A stretch of DNA of 6,828 bases from JBEVEP01 sp040512755. Its GTDB lineage: Bacteria > Pseudomonadota > Alphaproteobacteria > Rhizobiales > Rhizobiaceae. Location of the stretch: contig JBEVEP010000013.1 in NCBI GenBank assembly GCA_040512755.1, positions 1 through 6,828 on the forward strand. The letters run 5' to 3'. The first letter of the stretch is position 1. Every line of letters starts with the position of its first letter. Under the pieces are notes generated by a model, which saw only the letters and a list, made by a program, of their open reading frames with translations, did not search any database and had not been told where the DNA came from. This document shows positions 1-5,887 of this stretch, piece after piece. The position numbers were made by a program, and so were the translations under genes.

Positions 1-29
1 ATCGGCCCGAATACCGCAAGCGAGCGTAG
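1..29 (+). CDS. C-terminal tail of an upstream gene, probably kynureninase (partial)
   Basis: The third reading frame from the left edge reads RPEYRKRA and then stops at TAG (27-29). Kynureninases commonly end with a Trp-x-Arg-Pro-Glu-Phe/Tyr segment followed by a basic stretch, so this tail fits the end of kynU, which often lies directly upstream of the tryptophan dioxygenase gene. Kynureninase cleaves kynurenine to anthranilate and alanine, two steps after the dioxygenase. Only eight residues are visible, so the assignment rests on tail resemblance and context. Another frame also stops nearby (TGA at 31-33) and would give IGPNTASERR, which I do not recognise. The next start codon is only 5-8 bases past the TAG, as expected within an operon. 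Confidence 0.4.
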
Positions 30-34
30 GTGAA

Positions 35-871
35 ATGATGAAGCAGGTTAATCCTGAAAACCTTGGGGTCGAGACCGATTTTCGATCGAAGATGTCATAA
101 GGAGACTACCTTCACCTCGAAAAGGTCCTTGACGCTCAGTCGCCCCTCTCGGACGCACATGACGAGTTGCTTTTCATCATCCAGCACCAGACGTCGGAAC
201 TCTGGATGAAGCTGGCCATCCATGAAATCCGGTCGGCCAAGCAAGCCATTCGCGATAATCGCCTGCAACCGGCCTTCAAGATGCTGACCCGCGTGGCCCG
301 GATATTCGAACAGTTGAACAGCGCCTGGGATGTGCTGCGGACGATGACGCCAAGCGAGTACTCGCAGTTCCGTGGTTCGCTGGGCCAGTCCTCTGGTTTC
401 CAGTCATGGCAGTACCGTGCAATCGAGTTCCTAGCCGGTAACCGCAATGAAGCCATGCTCAAGCCGCACGCGCACCGCGACAGCGTGATGGCCGAGCTCG
501 AGGCGATACTTGCCGAACCCAGCCTCTACGATGAGGCTTTGCTGTTGCTTGCTCGAGAAGGCTTCGACATTGGGCCCGATGCCAAGCGGACCAATTGGCG
601 CCAGAGCCACCAGGAAAGTCCGCAGGTTCTCGCGGCCTGGAAGCAGATTTATCAGGCTCCGGAGCGGCACTGGGCGCTCTACGAGCTGGCTGAGAAGCTG
701 GTTGACTTCGAGGACTATTTCCGCCGTTGGCGCTTCAACCATGTGACCACGGTCGAACGCATCATCGGCTTGAAGCGGGGCACGGGCGGGACCGCTGGCG
801 TGTCATATCTGCGCCGGATGCTGGAAGTCGAGCTGTTTCCGGAACTGTGGAAACTGCGGACCGAGCTTTAG
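35..871 (+). pseudogene. kynA: Tryptophan 2,3-dioxygenase (kynA) interrupted by an in-frame TAA at codon 22
   Basis: This gene encodes the heme enzyme that opens the indole ring of L-tryptophan to N-formylkynurenine, the first step of the kynurenine pathway, in the cytoplasm. Read from ATG 35 (or ATG 38, 5 bases after AGGTG at 28-32) it spans 278 codons, the normal family length. Family motifs run throughout: FIIQHQTSELW (from codon 47), SEY with Tyr109, FR with Arg113, SGFQS, the heme-ligand His236 in RFNH, and GTGG with Thr250. The defect is TAA at 98-100, between MS and GDYL, where relatives have Tyr in the pattern (S/T)YGxYL. By alignment it is Tyr24 of the X. campestris enzyme, which reaches into the neighbouring subunit's active site. 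The next usable in-frame start is TTG 167, with no good ribosome site; it would give 234 residues without the N-terminal helices. The rest looks intact, so the lesion is recent, a sequence error, or read through. Confidence 0.88.
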
Positions 872-925
872 CCAGTCTGAAGGCACGCGCTGCAGGCGAC
901 GAGCCTTCGCCATCACTGTGATACT

Positions 926-930
926 GGAGA
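926..930 (+). promoter_or_regulatory. Ribosome binding site of the RidA-family gene
   Basis: GGAGA lies 5 bases before ATG 936. This decides the start against the in-frame GTG at 918, which would add six residues and place this site inside the coding sequence. Confidence 0.7.
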
Positions 931-935
931 ACACC

Positions 936-1343
936 ATGACCGAAACCACGCTGCAGACGCTCCATCCTGCCGGATGGAAAGCAGCCAAAGGCTACGCGAA
1001 TGGCATTGCCGCACAGGGGCGCATGGTCTTTCTGGGCGGCCAGATCGGCTGGAATGCTAACCAGGTTTTCGAATCGGACGATTTCATCGAACAGACGCTC
1101 CAGACGCTGAGGAATATCGTCGAGGTCCTTCAAGAAGCCGGCGGCCGACCCGAGCACATCGTTCGCATGACCTGGTTTGTTACCGACAAGGCCGAATATC
1201 TCGCCAGGCTAAGAGAGTTGGGCCAGGCCTACCGCGAGATTATCGGCCGGCACTTTCCGGCGATGAGCGTCGTCCAGGTTGTCGCTCTGATGGAGGATGC
1301 GGCCAAAGTCGAGATCGAGGCGACGGCCGTCCTGCCGGAATGA
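936..1343 (+). CDS. RidA/YjgF/UK114-family protein lacking the catalytic arginine
   Basis: This is a 135-residue protein of the RidA (YjgF/YER057c/UK114) family, small trimeric cytoplasmic proteins. Archetypal members hydrolyse reactive enamines and imines such as 2-aminoacrylate. Family signatures are the early VFLGGQIGW strand (31-39), the QTLQTLRNIVEVLQEAGG helix (53-70), the VRMTWFVTD strand (76-84) and the C-terminal KVEIEATAV (124-132). In E. coli RidA the catalytic Arg105 lies in PARS; the matching position here is PAMS with Met110, so classic imine deaminase activity is not expected. Arg-less subfamilies exist, and some relatives act in aromatic amino acid degradation (2-aminomuconate deaminase of nitrobenzoate degraders is in this family). 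It starts 64 bp after the dioxygenase gene and is probably co-transcribed with it. Its substrate is unknown. ATG 936 is preferred over GTG 918 because of the ribosome site at 926-930. Confidence 0.9.
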   Translation: MTETTLQTLHPAGWKAAKGYANGIAAQGRMVFLGGQIGWNANQVFESDDFIEQTLQTLRNIVEVLQEAGGRPEHIVRMTWFVTDKAEYLARLRELGQAYREIIGRHFPAMSVVQVVALMEDAAKVEIEATAVLPE

Positions 1344-1448
1344 CGGCAGCTATCGCATCTGTGCAAGGTTGGAATGGATCAGCGTGGCGCGATGCGACAG
1401 TTCGTAGACTCGCCGGAAATCCACGAGTAAACACAGGTAGCAGACGTC

Positions 1449-1492
1449 CAGTTCGGTCGCTTCTGCCGACTGTGCCGCTGAGCATTCAGCGG
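1449..1492. repeat. Two consecutive small hairpins
   Basis: The first stem pairs CAGT-T-CGG (1449-1456) with CCGACTG (1466-1472), with one bulged base. The second is a perfect 7-bp stem, CCGCTGA (1475-1481) with TCAGCGG (1486-1492), around the four-base loop GCAT. They lie 106-149 bases after the RidA stop codon. No T-run follows, so this is not a typical intrinsic terminator. They could end transcription in a factor-assisted way, stabilise the mRNA 3' end, or be chance in GC-rich DNA. Confidence 0.3.
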
Positions 1493-1578
1493 ATTGCCAA
1501 CTGGCTGCACCAATCAAAATCGGGCACGAGTGCCTTGCCATAGTTGCTCGTTTCGTCCAGATAGCCGGCATGAACGGT

Positions 1579-1609
1579 CGAATTTCTTGCGAATTTCGGC
1601 GTGGAAATT
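1579..1609. promoter_or_regulatory. Possible operator: tandem CGAATTTC repeats plus an inverted GAAATT
   Basis: CGAATTTC occurs at 1579-1586 and again at 1590-1597, an 11-bp period that is about one helical turn. GAAATT in inverted orientation follows at 1604-1609. The cluster ends 50 bp before the start of the MATE gene, a sensible place for a regulator to bind. No regulator gene is visible in the window, so the role is inference. Confidence 0.25.
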
Positions 1610-1659
1610 AGCGGCCGTGGCTCATTTTTTGAGCGTGCCGCCACCGGAAAGACCTGAAA

Positions 1660-3060
1660 ATGTCTACGATCGAAGCCGGCCTGAGGGCGCCGGACAGACT
1701 CTGGCGCGACGAGATTCGCGCAATGCTTGCGCTAAGCTGGCCGATGGTGCTGACCAACCTCGCCCAGACCGCGATGACGGCGACCGATGTCATGATCATC
1801 GGCCGTCTCGGTCCCGATACGCTTGCTGCCGGCTCTCTGGGGATCAATCTCTACTTCGCGCCGCTGATCCTGGGTTTAGGTCTCATTTACGCGACTGCGC
1901 CGATGATGGCGACGGAACTTGGCCGGCGCAGGCACTCGGTTCGCGACATCCGGCGAACAGTCCGGCAAGGTCTGTGGGTCTCGATCCTCGCCGTCATCCC
2001 CATCTGGATCTTGCTCTGGAATGGCGAAGCAATCCTTCTGGCAATGCACCAGGAGCCAGGTCTGGCCCGGGAGGCCGGCATCTATCTGCGCTGGCTGCAG
2101 TGGGCGATCCTTCCCTTCTACGGCTATATCGTGCTCCGCTCCTTTATCTCGGCGCTTGAGCGTCCGGGCTGGGCGCTGATAATCATGTTCGGCGCGGTGG
2201 CTTTCAACGCGCTCGCCAACTGGTGCCTGGTTTTCGGCAATTTCGGGTTCCCCGCAATGGGCATCGCCGGTTCCGGACTGGCGACGACGCTGTCCAGCGC
2301 GCTCATGTTCCTGGGGCTCGCCATCGTCGTGTCGGTCGAACGCCGGTTCCGGCGCTATCATTTGTTCGGCCGCTTCTGGCGTGCCGACTGGCCTCGCTTC
2401 ATGGCACTGCTGCGTCTTGGCGCGCCGATCGCGGGCATCCTGGCATTCGAAGTCTCGATCTTCAACGCCGCGGCATTCCTCATGGGGCTGATCAATGCAG
2501 CATCGCTTGCCGCCCATGCGATCGCGATCCAGATTGCGTCGATGACCTTCATGGTGCCGCTTGGCCTGAATCAGGCCGTGACCGTCCGCGTCGGCCTCGC
2601 CTACGGCGCGGGCAACCCGGAAGGCATCAGCCGGGCCGGATGGGCAGCCTACGTGATCGGCGTCGGTTTCATGGCGCTGATGGCGCTCGTGATGCTTCTT
2701 TGGCCGCGCCTGCTGATCAGCGCATTCATCGATCTCGACGATCCCGCCAACAGCGCGGTCATCGGATTGGCGATTACCTTCCTCTCCTTTGCGGCGCTGT
2801 TCCAGATTTTCGACGGCGCTCAGGCGGTTGCGTCGGGCATGCTGCGCGGACTGCACGATACGAAGGTACCAATGATATTGGCGGCTATCGGTTATTGGGG
2901 CGTGGGCTTGCCCCTCGGCGTGCTGCTTGCGTTCCACTATGGCTTCGAGGGAAGCGGCATCTGGATGGGTCTCTCCGGCGGCCTGGCCGCCGTAGCGGTC
3001 CTGCTGCTGCTGCGGTGGCTGCGTCGCGACGAACTCGGCTTGACTGCCGCCCGGGCATGA
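1660..3060 (+). CDS. MATE-family multidrug/metabolite efflux transporter, NorM type
   Basis: This is a 466-residue inner-membrane transporter of the multi antimicrobial extrusion (MATE) family, which expels cationic drugs or metabolites in exchange for Na+ or H+. About twelve hydrophobic segments are visible in two halves joined by a basic loop (RRFRRYHLFGRF, 228-239). NorM features are ATDVMIIGRLGPDTLAA (41-57), VGLAYGAGNP (311-320) and GMLRGLHDTKVP (393-404). Asp43, Glu264 and Asp385 fall where NorM proteins have membrane carboxylates used in cation coupling. Length is normal and the frame intact. The start is ATG 1660, with GGAAAGA at 1646-1652 seven bases upstream. It has its own upstream gap and may be regulated separately from the RidA gene. 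Its substrate cannot be read from sequence; the neighbouring arginine/polyamine-type genes make a cationic metabolite thinkable but not shown. Confidence 0.94.
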   Translation: MSTIEAGLRAPDRLWRDEIRAMLALSWPMVLTNLAQTAMTATDVMIIGRLGPDTLAAGSLGINLYFAPLILGLGLIYATAPMMATELGRRRHSVRDIRRTVRQGLWVSILAVIPIWILLWNGEAILLAMHQEPGLAREAGIYLRWLQWAILPFYGYIVLRSFISALERPGWALIIMFGAVAFNALANWCLVFGNFGFPAMGIAGSGLATTLSSALMFLGLAIVVSVERRFRRYHLFGRFWRADWPRFMALLRLGAPIAGILAFEVSIFNAAAFLMGLINAASLAAHAIAIQIASMTFMVPLGLNQAVTVRVGLAYGAGNPEGISRAGWAAYVIGVGFMALMALVMLLWPRLLISAFIDLDDPANSAVIGLAITFLSFAALFQIFDGAQAVASGMLRGLHDTKVPMILAAIGYWGVGLPLGVLLAFHYGFEGSGIWMGLSGGLAAVAVLLLLRWLRRDELGLTAARA

Positions 3061-3088
3061 CATGCAGTTCTCAGGCGAAAAAAGGCCG

Positions 3089-3122
3089 TTCGCATGTTTC
3101 CGCGGAGCCGATTTCATGCGAA
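3089..3122. promoter_or_regulatory. Perfect 8-bp inverted repeat upstream of the ureohydrolase operon
   Basis: TTCGCATG (3089-3096) and CATGCGAA (3115-3122) are exact reverse complements separated by 18 bases, with the small palindrome CCGCGG inside the spacer (3100-3105). The element sits in the 104-bp gap between the transporter and the ureohydrolase, 42 bp before ATG 3165. It could be a two-site operator for a dimeric regulator of the downstream operon, or an RNA stem-loop at the end of the transporter mRNA. The lack of a following T-run argues against an intrinsic terminator. Confidence 0.4.
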
Positions 3123-3164
3123 GCACTAGTTAAGGAATAACGAAAAATCCTAAGGGCGGCAAAG

Positions 3165-4115
3165 ATGACGCGCGTTCACCGTGGCGATCAGGCGTTCGAC
3201 TACGAGTCACTTCTGGGAACCGAAACCGAGATGCCTTTTTCCGGCGCGCGCAGCTTCATGCGGCGACGCCTGACACGCAATCTTGCAGGCGTCGACTATG
3301 CTGTGATGGGCATTCCCTACGATCTTTCCACGTCGGGCCGGCCGGGTTCCAGGCTGGCCCCGGACGCGCTTCGCCGGGCGACATCACAGCTTTCCTGGGG
3401 TGAGGTCTGGCCGTGGGGTTTCGATCCCTTTGACCGGCTTGCCGTCGTGGATTATGGCGACGTCTTCTATCAGCGCGGTCAACCGCAGGAAATGCTGGAG
3501 AATACGTATCTGCAGGCGTTGACTGTCTTGAAAGCGGGGACCCGGCTGGTTGGTCTCGGCGGCGATCACCTTGTCACTTATCCGTTGCTGAAAGCCCATG
3601 CCGAAATCCACGGCCCACTGGCGCTGATCCAGTTCGACGCCCATCGCGACACGGCAAAGTCCTCGTGGCTGGACCACGGCTCTTTTGTGCGTTTTGCAAT
3701 GGATGAAGGCCTGATCGATCCGTCGCGTTCGATCCAGATCGGAATCCGGACCCACTATGATCTGGACGATCCGATCACGGTTCTGCACCGTCCATGGGTT
3801 CGCAAGCATGGTGTTGAAGCCCTGGTCGCCGAGATCGAGCGAGTGACAGATGGCCTGCCGTGCTACCTGACCTTCGACATCGACAGCGTTGACCCCGCCT
3901 TTGCGCCGGGCACCGGAACGCCGGTCGTGGACGGGCTGACCCCGCATGAAATCTTCGATACTCTTCGTGCGATGACGAAACCCAACATCGTAGGCATGGA
4001 TGTCGTTGAGGTTTCGCCCCCATATGATCCGACTGAGGTAACCGCCTTGTTCGGCGCTTCGGTCATTGTGGAACATCTTTGTGCGCGCGCCTCGGTGCTG
4101 CCGCCCAAGGCCTGA
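3165..4115 (+). CDS. speB: Agmatinase-type ureohydrolase (SpeB-like)
   Basis: This is a 316-residue binuclear-manganese ureohydrolase. Agmatinase cleaves agmatine to putrescine and urea; close relatives use arginine, guanidinobutyrate or guanidinopropionate. All metal-binding motifs are intact: GGDH with His135, FDAHRDT with Asp158, His160 and Asp162, and TFDID with Asp238 and Asp240, followed by DPAFAPGTGTP. Glu282 lies in VVEVSPPYD, and LDHGS (169-173) carries the substrate-loop His. The overall run, including TSGRPG, EGLIDP and QIGIRT, follows E. coli SpeB closely and is of similar length (SpeB 306). ATG 3165 follows AAGGG (3152-3156) at 8 bases. The stop is 2 bp before the racemase-fusion start, so the two are very likely co-translated. 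The family is certain; the substrate is less so, because the neighbours point to arginine/ornithine D-isomer metabolism, and 4-guanidinobutyrase or another guanidino hydrolase remains possible. Confidence 0.9.
   Translation: MTRVHRGDQAFDYESLLGTETEMPFSGARSFMRRRLTRNLAGVDYAVMGIPYDLSTSGRPGSRLAPDALRRATSQLSWGEVWPWGFDPFDRLAVVDYGDVFYQRGQPQEMLENTYLQALTVLKAGTRLVGLGGDHLVTYPLLKAHAEIHGPLALIQFDAHRDTAKSSWLDHGSFVRFAMDEGLIDPSRSIQIGIRTHYDLDDPITVLHRPWVRKHGVEALVAEIERVTDGLPCYLTFDIDSVDPAFAPGTGTPVVDGLTPHEIFDTLRAMTKPNIVGMDVVEVSPPYDPTEVTALFGASVIVEHLCARASVLPPKA
4107..4110 (+). promoter_or_regulatory. Ribosome binding site of the racemase-arginase fusion
   Basis: AAGG, inside the last codons of the ureohydrolase gene, lies 7 bases before ATG 4118. 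It supports ATG 4118, 2 bp after the upstream stop, over an in-frame TTG at 4079 that would overlap the upstream gene by 37 bases. The start after PAPSVIIDLDVI also matches where family members begin. Confidence 0.6.
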
Positions 4116-4117
4116 CC

Positions 4118-5854
4118 ATGCCGGCTCCCTCCGTCATCATCGACCTGGACGTCATTGCCGCAAACACGCGGCGGGTGACCGGGTGGCTTGACCCGCAGGG
4201 CATCAGCACGTTTGGCGTCACAAAGGCGGCCTGTGGTTCTCCACTCGTTGCAAGGGCTATGCTGCGTGGCGGGGTTGCCGGCCTTGCCGACTCGCGTCTC
4301 GACAATGTGCAGCGAATGCGCCACAGCGGCATTACAGCACCGATCATGATGCTGCGGATTCCATCCGTCACCGAAGCGCCCGAGGTCGTGCGGCTCTGCG
4401 ATATAAGCCTCAATTCGGAAGCGGCAGTCCTCGACGCGCTGGCGAAAGCAGCCGAGGAACAGGGCGTTGTCCATGACGTGATCCTGATGCTCGAGATGGG
4501 TGACCGCCGTGAGGGCGTCCCGCCCGAGGACCTTCTTCCCCTTGCGAAGTCCGCCATGGCGGAACCATCGCTCAGGCTGGCCGGCATCGGCGCCAACTTC
4601 ATGTGCGCGAGTGGAGTGCTGCCGACCGTCGAAAAGCTGCAGCGGCTCGTTCATCTGGCGGAGGATGTCGAGCAGCGTTTCGGAACCAGGCTCGACTATG
4701 TATCGGGCGGCAACTCGGGAAATCTCGCGCTCATGGAAGCCGAAGGAGTGGCGATGCCTGCGCGCATAAACAATCTGCGCGTCGGAGCGGCGATCCTGCG
4801 CGGCGAAAACAGCATTACTGGCGGCACCCTGCAGGGTTTTGACAGCAGCGCCTTCACGCTGGAAGCCGAGCTGGTCGAAATCAAGACCAAGCACTCGCTT
4901 CCGGATGGTACGACCGGACCTGATGCCTTCGGCAACAGACTGGTTTTCGAGGATCGCGGCGCACGGCTGCGCGGCATCGTCAATCTCGGCCGCGTGGACA
5001 TACAGCCGGATGGTTTGACGGCGCGTCACCGCAATATCGAGATCGTCACGGCGTCCAGCGACCATCTGATCGTTGATATCACCGAAGCTCGGAAATTCGC
5101 GGTTGGAGACCCGATCCGCTTCGACATGGACTACGGAGCTCTCGTGCAGGCAATGCTCTCGCCTTACATCGAAAAACAGCTTGCAGGCCGTGACAGCATC
5201 GCGCCGCGGCCGAATGCGCTGCGCCTGATTGCCGCGTCCTCCCTCCATGATCGGGACGAGACGATGGATTTCCTTGCCGGTGTGCGCGCGCTTGGCTTCG
5301 ACGTGAAGCGCGACGGCGTGCCGGAACCTGCCGACCTTCCGCTCTGGATCGTACCGGGCCGCGAGGGTATCCACGGGCTGCTCGCGACCGCCGACGTCGA
5401 TGCCGTCGAGGCTGGGCTGCTCTGGATGGACTCGGACCCGGGCGACATAGGCGCGGTTCCTTTGCCAGAATCGACGGCCCTGCTCGGATTGCGGACCGCT
5501 TCGCGCCAGCAGGCGGCGATCATCGCCGAGCGCAAGATCCTTGCGTTTACGATGGAGGATGTCGACCTGATCGGCATTCGGGAAGCCACTCGCCGGGCGA
5601 TCCAGCGTGTCACCCAAACGACCGACGGCTTCGCTCTGGTCGTTCATGCTTCAGTGGCGCGCGGGATGGATGCCGACCCGCGAGAGGCCGGACTCAGCTA
5701 TCGCGAATGCTCGACGGCGATGGAGCGGATCGCCGCTTGCGAGGAATTGCGCGCCATCGTCCTGTCCGGATTTGATGACAACCCGGAACCAGGTGCTCTC
5801 GACGCAGCTTATGGCTACTTGTTGAGCGCGCTTGGAAAGCGGATCCTGGCGTGA
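4118..5854 (+). CDS. Ornithine-racemase-type PLP enzyme fused to a degenerate arginase-like domain
   Basis: This is a 578-residue two-domain protein, presumably cytoplasmic. Residues 1-355 match the alanine/ornithine racemase family of fold-III PLP enzymes: IIDLDVIAAN (7-16), the PLP lysine Lys36 in GVTKAACG, DSRLDN (58-63), ISLNSE (96-101), GDRREG (128-133), GIGANFMC (157-164), SGGNSGNL (196-203), INNLRVGAAIL (217-227), DAFG (269-272) and ASSDHLIVD (312-320). Racemases of this family interconvert L- and D-ornithine or similar amino acids. Family members usually stop near residue 355. Residues ~365-578 instead follow arginase: LLWMD (434-438), GLRT, FTMEDVDLIG (477-486), TTDG, GLSYRE (525-530) and a SALGKRIL end. 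Its metal motifs are lost: GGDH becomes PGRE (413-416), DAHxD becomes DSDPGD (438-443), and the two Asp of SxDxD are His510 and Ser512. The arginase part therefore probably acts as a structural, regulatory or partner-binding module. The substrate is inferred, not proven. Confidence 0.87.
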   Translation: MPAPSVIIDLDVIAANTRRVTGWLDPQGISTFGVTKAACGSPLVARAMLRGGVAGLADSRLDNVQRMRHSGITAPIMMLRIPSVTEAPEVVRLCDISLNSEAAVLDALAKAAEEQGVVHDVILMLEMGDRREGVPPEDLLPLAKSAMAEPSLRLAGIGANFMCASGVLPTVEKLQRLVHLAEDVEQRFGTRLDYVSGGNSGNLALMEAEGVAMPARINNLRVGAAILRGENSITGGTLQGFDSSAFTLEAELVEIKTKHSLPDGTTGPDAFGNRLVFEDRGARLRGIVNLGRVDIQPDGLTARHRNIEIVTASSDHLIVDITEARKFAVGDPIRFDMDYGALVQAMLSPYIEKQLAGRDSIAPRPNALRLIAASSLHDRDETMDFLAGVRALGFDVKRDGVPEPADLPLWIVPGREGIHGLLATADVDAVEAGLLWMDSDPGDIGAVPLPESTALLGLRTASRQQAAIIAERKILAFTMEDVDLIGIREATRRAIQRVTQTTDGFALVVHASVARGMDADPREAGLSYRECSTAMERIAACEELRAIVLSGFDDNPEPGALDAAYGYLLSALGKRILA

Positions 5855-5877
5855 ACGACAGTCGATACAAGAGGGGC

Positions 5878-5882
5878 GGAGG
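5878..5882 (+). promoter_or_regulatory. Ribosome binding site deciding the GTG start of the FAD enzyme
   Basis: A full GGAGG lies 5 bases before GTG 5888. No ATG is suitably placed, and the translated dinucleotide-binding motif begins only a few residues after the GTG, as is normal for this family. Confidence 0.8.
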
Positions 5883-5887
5883 CTAGA

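Larger units (their letters stand above)
1344..1659. other. 316-bp intergenic region with small hairpins and an upstream repeat cluster
   Basis: No convincing gene was found on either strand. Short open frames exist in both directions (67 residues on +, 73 on -), but neither resembles a family I recognise or has a good ribosome site. There is no intrinsic terminator with a T-run after the RidA gene. The structured parts are two adjacent small inverted repeats (1449-1472 and 1475-1492) and a cluster of AATTTC/GAAATT repeats at 1579-1609 close to the transporter start. The region probably holds the transporter's promoter, but I could not pick a convincing -35/-10 pair. Confidence 0.5.

Noticed and set aside
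98..104. TAAGGAG, a perfect Shine-Dalgarno-like sequence overlapping the kynA stop
   Set aside because: No start codon lies at a usable distance, and the next in-frame start (TTG 167) is over 60 bases away. The match comes from the stop codon followed by the normal GGA-GAC codons.
167..871. Intact shortened dioxygenase starting at TTG 167
   Set aside because: Clear family homology continues upstream of it through the TAA (GDYLHL and PLSDAHDE), and no ribosome site precedes the TTG. It would lack the N-terminal helices that complete the neighbouring active site. It is kept only as a rescue possibility.
1350..1571. 73-codon minus-strand frame in the intergenic gap
   Set aside because: It has no recognisable motif and no convincing ribosome site. 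It is noted only as part of the gap description.
1620..1634. GCTCA-TTTTT-TGAGC as a possible terminator
   Set aside because: The stem is only 5 bp, and the T-run is in the loop rather than after the stem.
1876..3126. 416-codon open frame on the minus strand
   Set aside because: It lies opposite the MATE gene, and its product is highly charged and low in hydrophobic residues, the mirror image of a membrane protein's codons.
3863..5647. 594-codon open frame on the minus strand
   Set aside because: It is antisense to the ureohydrolase and the racemase fusion, both of which have clear family motifs. The translation is rich in Arg, His and Asp with no domain, as expected for the reverse of a GC-rich coding region.
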